From the NCBI GenBank assembly GCA_900771195.1, contig CAAGMZ010000012.1, positions 1 through 33,744 on the forward strand: a DNA stretch of 33,744 nucleotides, read 5' to 3'. How positions within the stretch are numbered: the first letter of the stretch is position 1; the number at the start of each line of letters is the position of its first letter. Below the pieces are notes generated by a model. That model saw nothing but the letters and a program-made list of their open reading frames with translations. It had not been told where the DNA came from and did not search any database. Shown here piece by piece: positions 6,251 to 13,991 of this stretch. Origin of the DNA: Lachnospiraceae bacterium (GTDB lineage Bacteria; Bacillota; Clostridia; Lachnospirales; Lachnospiraceae). Position numbers and translations under genes: made by a program.

Positions 6251-7183
6251 ATGAAGGTCAAAACCATATATGAGATAAAAGCATTATACCGCGATAATCT
6301 CCGTGTTACCGGTTATGAATTCGGAAAAGGAAAGAAGTCAGTCTGCGTTGTGGGAAGCATGCGCGGAAATGAAGTCCAGCAGCTTTATGCCTGCTCCCAG
6401 CTCATCAAAAGGCTCAAGGCAATGGAGGCAGAAGGCAAGATAAAAAACGGTCACAAAATCCTTGTCATTCCCTCCGTTAACCCTTACTCAATGAATATCA
6501 AAAAACGTTTCTGGCCCACCGATAACACTGATATTAACAGAATGTTCCCCGGATATGACCTTGGTGAGACAACGCAGCGGATAGCTGCAGGAGTATTTGA
6601 AGCCATCAAGGATTTTAAATACGGGATGCAGTTTGCATCATTCTATATGCCCGGCAGATTCACTCCACACATCCGCATGATGAAAGCCGGTTATGAGAAT
6701 GTGGATCTGGCAAAGGAATTCGGAATGCCCTATGTCGTCCTGCGAAACACAAGACCCTACGACACTACCACGCTCAACTATAACTGGCAGATATGGGAAA
6801 CCAATGCCTTCAGCATCTACACCACCACCACATCACATATAGACAAAAAAAGTGCCGCCGATGCCGTAAGAAGCATTCTTCAATTTCTCTCAAAGGAGGG
6901 AATAGTAGAATATCATGGACATGACGGATATATTTCAATGGTAGTTGAAGACACGGACATGGTTCCTGTAAGAACCAAATCCTCCGGAATATTCGAAGGA
7001 AAAGTTGAAGTCGGTGATGAGGTTGAAAAAGGTCAGATTCTCGCCCGGATAATGGACCCCTATGAGGGCGAAGCCGTTGAGAATATTGTTTCACCTGTTG
7101 ACGGAATCGTATTTTTTGCCCATGACGACCCTCTTACATACGCCAATACGGCAGTATATAAATTAATCGTGCGGGAACAGTAA
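6251..7183 (+). CDS. M14 AstE-like paralogue lacking zinc ligands (probable pseudoenzyme)
   Basis: 310 residues, clearly the same fold and domain order as its neighbour: NPYSM, TDINRMFPG and a C-terminal barrel (SGIFEGKVEVGDEVEKGQI). The zinc His is replaced by Arg38 (GSMRGNE; Glu41 kept), the third ligand by Phe128 (MQFAS), and the catalytic-Glu segment reads SIYTTTT. Metal catalysis is therefore unlikely; a regulatory or substrate-presenting role beside the active paralogue is inferred. The frame is intact and codon use is ordinary, so it is not a decaying gene. Its stop codon lies in the loop of the operon terminator. Confidence 0.82.
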   Translation: MKVKTIYEIKALYRDNLRVTGYEFGKGKKSVCVVGSMRGNEVQQLYACSQLIKRLKAMEAEGKIKNGHKILVIPSVNPYSMNIKKRFWPTDNTDINRMFPGYDLGETTQRIAAGVFEAIKDFKYGMQFASFYMPGRFTPHIRMMKAGYENVDLAKEFGMPYVVLRNTRPYDTTTLNYNWQIWETNAFSIYTTTTSHIDKKSAADAVRSILQFLSKEGIVEYHGHDGYISMVVEDTDMVPVRTKSSGIFEGKVEVGDEVEKGQILARIMDPYEGEAVENIVSPVDGIVFFAHDDPLTYANTAVYKLIVREQ

Positions 7184-7199
7184 CTGCTCCCGCACTTTT
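7169..7199 (+). terminator. Terminator of the ATP-grasp/M14 operon, stop codon in loop
   Basis: GTGCGGGA-A-CAG (7169-7180), loop TAA (7181-7183, the stop codon), CTG-C-TCCCGCAC (7184-7195), then TTTT. It separates two convergent operons whose stop codons are only 15 bases apart, and is probably bidirectional. Confidence 0.8.
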
Positions 7200-8602
7200 C
7201 AGTGGAGCGGAACAAAAACAACTCTGTTGGTTCCTCCGCATATCATTCCTATACCTTCTCCCCCGGCATTATCCAGTCGATACTCCTTTTCGCATATGGA
7301 AGTAACCTCCGAGGCCTCATCAATGGCGATTTTCTCCATGATTCCGCCACCTATCGTCCCTATAATTTCTCCTGCTTTGGTAACAAACATCATGCTTCCC
7401 GCATCTCTCGGTGACGCCCCTTTTTTCTCGGTGATAATACACATGACGCCGGGTTCTTTAAGAGATGCCAGTTTTTCCGACATTGTACTTACAGTCCTTT
7501 TATTCTTAACCTGTATTATCTGTGCACATATGCTTACGGCAATCTCCGCAGGCGTTCTTGCTCCTATTGAAAGCCCTACCGGGGCATGTATGCTGTCTGT
7601 CTGTTCCTTAGTATATCCTTTTTCCCTGAGTCTGTTGAATGTTATCTCAACTTTTTTATGACTGCCTATCATCCCAAGATACGCATACGGCCTTTGCAGT
7701 ATCTTTTCCACGCATACCTGATCCCATGCATGCCCTCTTGTGAGGACCACATAATAAGCGTTATCGGAATCGGGAAGATGCTGCTCCATATCATTGAACG
7801 AACATACTATTCTGCGCTCTGCATCGGGAAATGCCTCTTGTGTAACAAACTCCTCCCTGTCATCAATAACAGTCACCCTGAAGCCTATCATAGCGGCAAC
7901 CTTTGATACATATCCTGCCACGTGCCCGGCGCCGCAGATTACCAACTCACCGCACAGGTCAAACCACTCTTTTTTTATTATCGATACATCACGGTCTTCC
8001 TTTATAAATTCGGCCACTATCCTCGTATACAAATCCGTTTGCTGTGCCGGCATTATCTCTATATCCATCCCGGGATATCTTTCCCGCAGGGGCTTAAGAT
8101 ATCCTTTTCTGATGATTTCCCTTATATGATAAGGCTCAATCACAGTGTCAGGTGCAATCCCGATGTTTGTGCACGCAAGCTCATATCTGTGAACGGCTTC
8201 ACTGCATTTTTCCCCGATTCCGTGAAGTCCCATGATAATAATTATTTTATCCGTATTGTCCGGAATTACCGGTTCCCATTCTGCAGGGTATTTTAAAGGC
8301 AGATGTTTAGAACCGTCCGCTTCCACAAGTACAATGTCCGAGGCTTTACAGACAGCCTCGTATGTCTCTCCTGAAAGCGGGACTATTTTGCCTTCCGGCC
8401 CTTTCGCTCCTGCCATACAGTAGGATTTCCTGCTGAGTTCATCTGTTATAACAGCAGGGTCATCAGTTATAACCGTATCCTTTTCCGCATACATGTGTGT
8501 CGTGGTAGTGACAAATACCTTTTTGCCTTCACGAAGATACATTTCTGCTGCGTTACGGATATATGATGTCTTTCCTCCCGCTCCGACGACAGCTATTACC
8601 AT
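7199..8602 (-). CDS. yqeC: YqeC + circularly permuted XdhC fusion, Se/Mo hydroxylase maturation
   Basis: 467 residues from the ATG at 8602, whose GGAGG site lies in the end of yqeB (overlap ATGGTAA). Residues 1-215 are YqeC with a nucleotide-binding loop (VVGAGGKTS) and VEADGSKHLPLK. Residues about 220-365 are the Rossmann half of XdhC (VICGAGHVAGYV, VIDDR, GMIGSHKK, HAPVGLSIGA). Residues about 375-467 are the XdhC/CoxI half (GASPRDAG, GTIGGGIMEKIA). Ordinary XdhC has CoxI first and Rossmann second, so the order is reversed here. YqeC and XdhC both serve molybdenum hydroxylase cofactor maturation; XdhC inserts the sulfurated cofactor. It is the last gene of the operon. Confidence 0.88.
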   Translation of the reverse strand: MVIAVVGAGGKTSYIRNAAEMYLREGKKVFVTTTTHMYAEKDTVITDDPAVITDELSRKSYCMAGAKGPEGKIVPLSGETYEAVCKASDIVLVEADGSKHLPLKYPAEWEPVIPDNTDKIIIIMGLHGIGEKCSEAVHRYELACTNIGIAPDTVIEPYHIREIIRKGYLKPLRERYPGMDIEIMPAQQTDLYTRIVAEFIKEDRDVSIIKKEWFDLCGELVICGAGHVAGYVSKVAAMIGFRVTVIDDREEFVTQEAFPDAERRIVCSFNDMEQHLPDSDNAYYVVLTRGHAWDQVCVEKILQRPYAYLGMIGSHKKVEITFNRLREKGYTKEQTDSIHAPVGLSIGARTPAEIAVSICAQIIQVKNKRTVSTMSEKLASLKEPGVMCIITEKKGASPRDAGSMMFVTKAGEIIGTIGGGIMEKIAIDEASEVTSICEKEYRLDNAGGEGIGMICGGTNRVVFVPLH

Positions 8603-9441
8603 CTGCCCACCTCCAGTCCTTTCCGGTGCATGAGGTACATAAGCGCCTCCAGCGTTCCTCCCGCCACGCATCTTGCCTTATCTGAAATAGTAAAGCAGTT
8701 GTCATATTCAGATATCCTTGGGTCAATATCCGCAATCTTAAATCCCTCTGTGACGGGATATCCATCTCTTATAAGGCCTCGCAGCAGCCCGTCAATAGAG
8801 GCCGGAACGTCTGTGACATCTCCGTTTTCCGATACAATTCGGGCGATTATCTGACCTTTTTGTACAGTATCGGTTATATGCGCCACATTGTGCAGTATGC
8901 CTTCTGCTGGTGAATGAATCACTCTCTCTGCCGCAACGTTGGCAATAACTCCGGGAATGCCTGTATTGGGCATTGCCGCACCCTCATATATCACTCTGCC
9001 CAGCCTGTGCCCACGCATTGTTTCAATGACTGCATCAACATCTTTTCCGGCTGTGAACCCCGGTCCCAGTGCTATCGTTATCGGTGCCATGTTTCTGACG
9101 GTTCCGAGATTTTTCTTGGCAATAATTGCATCAATAACTGCAAATGGTTTTAATCTTGCAATATTGATTCCATACGGATCTGTCATCAGAGCCGGTGAAC
9201 CGCAATTCATAATATTCACAGCCTCTTCGGGTGTATGTGCAAAATAACAGGTCATATCCTCAACAGTCTGTTTTCCGTCATATACAGCTTCGCAGAAAGC
9301 CACATTCCTACGAATCGCCGAAGGAGCCGCTATCTCCAGCACAAGAACATGAAATCCGCATTTAACAAGCTTATATATGCTTCCGGTAGCGATATCGCCG
9401 CCGCCTCTTACCACAATCAAACCCTTCACCTGACTCACCAA
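8596..9441 (-). CDS. yqeB: YqeB family protein of the selenium-dependent molybdenum hydroxylase system
   Basis: About 281 residues, matching the EF2563/YqeB family that tracks with selenium-dependent molybdenum hydroxylases. It has an N-terminal dinucleotide-fold start (LIVVRGGGDIATGSIYKL), PNTGIPGVI, and a biotinyl-like barrel near residues 170-240 (SPAEGILHNVAHI). It has no ATG: the frame opens with TTG at 9441 then GTG at 9438, both overlapping the upstream stop (TTGGTGA), and GTG at 9429 gives the family-like start MKGLIVVRGGGD. The true start is undecided. Coupled to genes on both sides by overlap. Confidence 0.88.
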   Translation of the reverse strand: MVSQVKGLIVVRGGGDIATGSIYKLVKCGFHVLVLEIAAPSAIRRNVAFCEAVYDGKQTVEDMTCYFAHTPEEAVNIMNCGSPALMTDPYGINIARLKPFAVIDAIIAKKNLGTVRNMAPITIALGPGFTAGKDVDAVIETMRGHRLGRVIYEGAAMPNTGIPGVIANVAAERVIHSPAEGILHNVAHITDTVQKGQIIARIVSENGDVTDVPASIDGLLRGLIRDGYPVTEGFKIADIDPRISEYDNCFTISDKARCVAGGTLEALMYLMHRKGLEVGRW

Positions 9442-10463
9442 GCCTTTCCAAATCCGCAGTTAGGATATGTGCAGACATCACAGCCAAGGCATAACCCGCC
9501 TTCGCCAAGTGATGCCAGTTCCTCTGCAGTCACCTTGTCGTCCGCCATAATTCTTGGCAGTACCATATCAAAAATAGTCTTTCCGGCATACATAACGCAC
9601 CCCGGAAGTCCCATCACAGGTATATTTCCGCTATAATACGCCAGAAGAAACATTGCGCCGGGAAGCACAGGGCTGCCGTAGGACACAATATCGGCACCGG
9701 TATTTTTAATTGCAAGGGGTGTACGGTCATCAGGGTCAACACTCATGCCACCCGTACAGATTACAATGTCGGCACCTTTCTTTTCAATTGCATCAATTAT
9801 GGCACCGGTAACCTTACTGTCATCATCGGCAAATGTCTCATGGGAAATAACTTCAACACTAAACTCTTTAAGCTTTGATAATACCACAGGAGTAAATGTA
9901 TCTTCTATCCTTCCGTAAAACACCTCATTACCCGTTGTTATTATTGCAGCCTTTTTCCGCTTAAATGGCTTCAGGGACAGAATCGGTATGCTTCCGCACT
10001 CTTTCTTTATACCGTCCATCTTCTCTTTTTCTATGACAAGCGGAATTATTCTGGTGCCTGCAAGCTTGTCGCCCTTATGAACAACTGTGTTTCCATGTCT
10101 TGTGGCTATCATCATCTGTCCAAAAGAGTTCACCTTAAAAAGCTTCTGCCGGTCAACCTTAAAAAGCCCGTCGCAGTCAGCTGTTATCTCGATTTTACCT
10201 TCCTTTGCCTCAGTCCTTGTCATATGCTCATTGATGCAGATGTCACAGAGGACCTCTGCAGCATCGTTTTCATGCATCATCGACGAATCGGCTTCCCACA
10301 CATAAATATTATCTTTTCCTATGGACAGCAGAACCGGTATATCCTCTTCGGTGACTATATGTCCTTTTCTGAATACCGCATCCTTGGTAACCCCCTTAAT
10401 AATCTGCGTCATATCATGACAGAGAACGCATCCGACTGCGTCTTCGGTTTTTATCAGTTTCAT
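9435..10463 (-). CDS. MoeA-like molybdopterin-binding protein with Cys-rich tail
   Basis: 342 residues. The MoCF/MogA-type molybdopterin-binding domain is at about 165-310 (AAIITTGNEVFYGRIEDTF, VICTGGMSVDPDDRTP, LPGAMFLLAYY, VMGLPGCVMYAGKT). The N-terminal part (GCVLCHDMTQI, FRKGHIVTEEDIPVLLSIG) resembles the MoeA linker region but lacks full MoeA architecture. The C-terminus ends GLCLGCDVCTYPNCGFGKAW, four cysteines that could bind a metal or cluster. Its place between modA and yqeB suggests a role in finishing or inserting the cofactor. ATG at 10463, 14 bases after modA. Confidence 0.82.
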   Translation of the reverse strand: MKLIKTEDAVGCVLCHDMTQIIKGVTKDAVFRKGHIVTEEDIPVLLSIGKDNIYVWEADSSMMHENDAAEVLCDICINEHMTRTEAKEGKIEITADCDGLFKVDRQKLFKVNSFGQMMIATRHGNTVVHKGDKLAGTRIIPLVIEKEKMDGIKKECGSIPILSLKPFKRKKAAIITTGNEVFYGRIEDTFTPVVLSKLKEFSVEVISHETFADDDSKVTGAIIDAIEKKGADIVICTGGMSVDPDDRTPLAIKNTGADIVSYGSPVLPGAMFLLAYYSGNIPVMGLPGCVMYAGKTIFDMVLPRIMADDKVTAEELASLGEGGLCLGCDVCTYPNCGFGKAW

Positions 10464-10477
10464 TGTATCACTCCGCT

Positions 10478-11260
10478 TTATTTATTGACAGTAAAACCAT
10501 ATTTTTCAAATACTGCAAGTGCCTCCTCTGACTGAAGGAAATCTTCAAATAATTTCGCCTCATCAGAATGCTCTGTTCCTGAAAGAATGCCTACCGGATA
10601 GATAACCGGTTTTTCCAGAGAGCCCTCCGGAGCCTCTGCAATTACCCTTACCTTGTCTGATGAAGCAGCGTCAGTGGCATATACGATTCCCGCATCGGCA
10701 CTGCCTTCTTCAATCCATCTCAACACTTCTGTTACGTTCGTGCCAAGACTCACCTTTGATGAAACTTCCTCCCAGTTACCGATATTGGTAAATGCTTCCT
10801 TTGCATACTGACCTGCTGGAACACTGTCAGGATCGCCGATTGCAATCATGTCTGCCCTGGTTATATCCTCAAATCCGGTAATATCGGTCTGTGCATCCGC
10901 CGGAACTATAAGAACAAGCTTATTTTCGAGAAGATTCACAATGCTGTCCGCATCTATCATACCTTCTTCCTTAAGAGCTGTCATCTGTCTGGTTGCCGCC
11001 GACATGAATATGTCTGCCGAAAGTCCTGCCTCAATCTGAGTCTGAAGCTTTCCCGAACTGTCATATGTCCCTTCAACGGTAATGTAATCGTACTTTTTTT
11101 CAAACATGGGAATAAGCTCGTCCACATATGCATTCTCAAGACTTGCCGCAGCCGCTATCAAAATCTTTACCGGCTCATGGGATGATGCATTTCCACATCC
11201 AAAAAGCGTTACTGCTGCCATTGCCATACAAATTGCTACTGTTAAAATCTTCCTTTTCAC
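10478..11260 (-). CDS. modA: Molybdate-binding lipoprotein ModA
   Basis: 260 residues. It has an N-terminal lipoprotein signal with a lipobox ending at Cys22 (TLFGC), then the ModA fold: ILIAAAASLENAYVDEL, TYDSSGKLQTQIEAGLSADIF, and the ligand-region GIVYATDAASS. It captures molybdate (or tungstate) outside the membrane for ModBC. The start is GTG at 11260, overlapping the modC stop as GTGA, with GGGAGG eight bases upstream. Confidence 0.93.
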   Translation of the reverse strand: MKRKILTVAICMAMAAVTLFGCGNASSHEPVKILIAAAASLENAYVDELIPMFEKKYDYITVEGTYDSSGKLQTQIEAGLSADIFMSAATRQMTALKEEGMIDADSIVNLLENKLVLIVPADAQTDITGFEDITRADMIAIGDPDSVPAGQYAKEAFTNIGNWEEVSSKVSLGTNVTEVLRWIEEGSADAGIVYATDAASSDKVRVIAEAPEGSLEKPVIYPVGILSGTEHSDEAKLFEDFLQSEEALAVFEKYGFTVNK

Positions 11261-11904
11261 CTGATAAGCCTCCCTTTATGTATTTTGTATATTGAACAGC
11301 ATAATTCTGCTACTTCATCCTTATTATGACTTACTAATATCTCCGGCTTTTGGAGACCTTCAAGAAGTCCTTTCATTTCATCGATAAGCTCACCCTTAAG
11401 CTCATCGTCGAGTGCCGAAAATGGTTCGTCAAGGAGAATGACATCAGGATCACATACCATCAGCCTGGCTAATGCTGCCCTTTGCTTCTGTCCTCCCGAC
11501 AGCTGCCTCGGATATCTGTCCGAAAGCTCTTTTATGTGAAATCTCTCCAGCATGTCAAAGGCTCTGGAAATACCCTCTTTTTTGCCGAAGCCTGAAACCC
11601 GGACTCCCTCTTCGATATTTTTGAGCACAGTCATGTTGGGAAAAAGAGCATAACTCTGAAACAAATATCCCACATGCCTTTTCTGGGGCGAAAGGTTTAT
11701 CTTTTTGGCGGAATCATACAGAACTTTTCCGTTAAGCACAATTCTTCCCGAATCCGGATTTTCAATGCCGGCTATACACTTTAATATCATACTTTTCCCG
11801 CTTCCGGATGAACCCATGAGCCCGGTGCATCCCTTTGACACACCAAATTCAATATCAATATCAAATTCCTTAAGCTTCTTTTTTATATTAACTTCAAGCT
11901 CCAC
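11257..11904 (-). CDS. modC: Molybdate ABC transporter ATP-binding protein ModC
   Basis: 215 residues: Walker A GSSGSGKS, Q-loop LFQSYALFPNM, signature QLSGGQKQR, Walker B VILLDEPFSALD and H-loop LVSHNKDE. It ends after the ATPase core and lacks the C-terminal TOBE/MOP molybdate-binding domain of E. coli ModC, a known short form. GTG start at 11904, two bases from the modB stop. Gene order modB-modC-modA differs from the common A-B-C. Confidence 0.92.
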   Translation of the reverse strand: MELEVNIKKKLKEFDIDIEFGVSKGCTGLMGSSGSGKSMILKCIAGIENPDSGRIVLNGKVLYDSAKKINLSPQKRHVGYLFQSYALFPNMTVLKNIEEGVRVSGFGKKEGISRAFDMLERFHIKELSDRYPRQLSGGQKQRAALARLMVCDPDVILLDEPFSALDDELKGELIDEMKGLLEGLQKPEILVSHNKDEVAELCCSIYKIHKGRLIR

Positions 11905-12585
11905 TTATCTGCTCTGTCTCCTTTTTATGACTGCCTGGTATATATTCATACCGATTACTGCTGCAAAACATATTATAACAATAACAAGCACATACTGTCC
12001 TGCCGTATCCATTCTGCCTGCCGATACCTCTGAATACACCGCAAGAGGCAATGTTCTGGTCTTCCCCGCAATGTTTCCGGCAAGCATCGCCGTAGCACCG
12101 AATTCACCAAGCCCTCTGGCAAAGGCCAGAACCCCGCCGGACACGATGCCCGGAACAGAGTTCGGAATAATCACTTTCCAGAATATCCTGTTTTCGCTCA
12201 TGCCAAGCGTCCTGCCGGCACTTATCAGTTCCGTGTCAACCTGTTCAAAAGCACCTCTGGCCGCCCTGTACATAAGCGGAAACGAAATCACCACTGCTGC
12301 AATGACCGTAGCGACCCAGGAAAAAGCTATCTTGAAATCAAATACCTTTTCAAAAAACATCCCCACAGGTCTCCTTACGCCGAAAATACTGAGAAGAAGG
12401 AAGCCCATTACTGTTGGCGGAAGCACTAACGGAAGCGTGAATATTCCGTCCATAAGTGCTTTAATACCTGATTTTTTCCTTGTAACAACCCACCTTGCCG
12501 CAAATATGCCAAGGAAAAAGGTTATAACTATCGTCACTGCCCCGGTCTTAAAGGATATCCATATCGGTGAAGTGTCTATGTTCAT
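11905..12585 (-). CDS. modB: Molybdate ABC transporter permease ModB
   Basis: 226 residues from the ATG at 12585, which has GGGAGG five bases upstream. Five to six hydrophobic segments are visible, with the permease EAA-type loop (SAGRTLGMSENRIFWKVIIP) and the ModB-typical RGLGEFGATAMLAGN. It overlaps the stop of the MOSC-Mog gene by four bases (ATGA). Confidence 0.94.
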   Translation of the reverse strand: MNIDTSPIWISFKTGAVTIVITFFLGIFAARWVVTRKKSGIKALMDGIFTLPLVLPPTVMGFLLLSIFGVRRPVGMFFEKVFDFKIAFSWVATVIAAVVISFPLMYRAARGAFEQVDTELISAGRTLGMSENRIFWKVIIPNSVPGIVSGGVLAFARGLGEFGATAMLAGNIAGKTRTLPLAVYSEVSAGRMDTAGQYVLVIVIICFAAVIGMNIYQAVIKRRQSR

Positions 12586-13523
12586 AGCTTCCTCCCGCAT
12601 TCTTTTTCTGTTCCCGTAAGTATCCCGATTCCATGAGTGATTGACGGGATAACAGCCTGAAGACTCTCTTCCACTGCTTTTTCACTGCCCGGAAGATTAA
12701 CTATAAGAGTCCTGTTCCGTATTACGGAAGCTCCCCTTCCAAGCATTGCTCTGGATGTTATCTTCATTGACTCATACCTTATGGCCTCAGCTATTCCCGG
12801 CGCATTTCTTGTGGCAACGGCAAGCGTGGCCTCCGGTGTACAGTCCCGCTCCGAAAATCCGGTTCCTCCCGTAGTCACAATGAGATTCACCTGCCTCCGG
12901 TCAGAAAGCCGTATAAGCTCTTTCTGAATTAATGCCTGCTCATCGGGAAGAATGAGTGTTTCAATGATTTCATATCCTGCAGCCTCAAGCATTGATACGG
13001 CCCTCGGTCCGCTGGTATCCACCCGCTCGCCCCTGCTCCCCTTATCGCTCAGGGTAATCACAGCTGCCGTAAGCGCCGCATCCTCTGCCGGAAATTCTAC
13101 TGTCATTGTATCTCCGCAGCTTATGACACCACCCTTTATGACTCTGGCGAATACACCTTCCCTCGGCATGATACAGTCACCCACCTGCTTAAAAATATTG
13201 CAATGTGAATGACATTCCTTTCCTATCTGGGTGAGCTTTAGCACAACCTCACCGCAGCGAAACAATGTTCCTGCCGGCAGGCTCCTGAAATCTATACCCT
13301 CTACAAGCAGATTCTCGCCGAATGTCCCGGGGACAGCATTCCCGCCTTTCCTGTTAAATTCTTCCACTTTGTCATATGACAGCAGACTCACCTGACGGTG
13401 CCAGTCTCCCGCATGGGCATCGCCTTCAATTCCATAATTTTCTATGAATCCGGCTGTCTTTACATCTTCTTTCTCAGTTCCTCTATTTTTGCTTATGCAT
13501 ACAGCCCTTACTATTCCTTCCAT
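12582..13523 (-). CDS. MOSC domain fused to MogA/MoaB molybdopterin-binding domain
   Basis: 313 residues in two domains. Residues 1-145 are a MOSC domain (GIEGDAHAGDWHRQVSLLS, GTFGENLLVEG, and conserved Cys in IGKECHSHCNIF), a fold linked to sulfur or metal transfer to the cofactor. Residues about 150-313 are MogA/MoaB (AAVITLSDKGSRGERVDTSG, LIVTTGGTGFSERDCTPEAT, NLPGSEKAVEESL), expected to adenylylate molybdopterin. The fusion joins two cofactor-handling steps. Overlaps moaC by 13 bases and modB by four. Confidence 0.92.
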   Translation of the reverse strand: MEGIVRAVCISKNRGTEKEDVKTAGFIENYGIEGDAHAGDWHRQVSLLSYDKVEEFNRKGGNAVPGTFGENLLVEGIDFRSLPAGTLFRCGEVVLKLTQIGKECHSHCNIFKQVGDCIMPREGVFARVIKGGVISCGDTMTVEFPAEDAALTAAVITLSDKGSRGERVDTSGPRAVSMLEAAGYEIIETLILPDEQALIQKELIRLSDRRQVNLIVTTGGTGFSERDCTPEATLAVATRNAPGIAEAIRYESMKITSRAMLGRGASVIRNRTLIVNLPGSEKAVEESLQAVIPSITHGIGILTGTEKECGRKL

Positions 13524-13990
13524 ACAAAATCACCGCTCTTTCCGCCTGATTTGCTGACAAGATGCACATCCGTGATACACATAGACTTATCAACAGCCTT
13601 ACACATATCATAAATGGTGAGTAGAGCAACCTGTACACCCGTAAGAGCCTCCATTTCAACGCCGGTCTTACCTGTGGTCTTTACTGTGCAGACAGCCTTT
13701 ATCCTGAGCTTTTCCCTGTCACACTCAAAATCAACGCTGCATCCTGTGAGCATAAGCACATGACACATCGGAATAAGTTCCGATGTCTTCTTGGCCCCCA
13801 TTATTCCTGCAACTCTGGCAACTCCGAGGACATCTCCTTTATCGATTGTTCCCTCAAGTATCCTTGTCATTATTTCTTCATTGACATAAATGAACCCCTC
13901 TGCCACTGCAATCCTCTTAGTATCAGCCTTGTGGCTGACATCAACCATTATGGCATTTCCGTTTTTATCAAAATGATTCAGTTCTCCCAT
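13511..13990 (-). CDS. moaC: Cyclic pyranopterin monophosphate synthase MoaC
   Basis: 159 residues, normal length. It carries the family motifs KKTSELIPMCHVLML (catalytic His in CH), GVEMEALTGVQVALLTIYDMCKAVDK and VHLVSKSGGKSG. With MoaA it turns GTP into cyclic pyranopterin monophosphate. The ATG at 13990 follows the moaA stop with GGAGG in the end of moaA. moaD and moaE, needed for the next step, are not in the window. Confidence 0.96.
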   Translation of the reverse strand: MGELNHFDKNGNAIMVDVSHKADTKRIAVAEGFIYVNEEIMTRILEGTIDKGDVLGVARVAGIMGAKKTSELIPMCHVLMLTGCSVDFECDREKLRIKAVCTVKTTGKTGVEMEALTGVQVALLTIYDMCKAVDKSMCITDVHLVSKSGGKSGDFVWKE

Positions 13991-13991
13991 T

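Noticed and set aside
6810..7094. Minus-strand reading frame within the second M14-like gene
   Set aside because: It has no ribosome-binding site or plausible composition, and it lies antisense in a clear gene.
7227..8129. Several plus-strand frames across the YqeC-XdhC gene
   Set aside because: They overlap each other and a well-supported gene, and lack ribosome-binding sites and family motifs.
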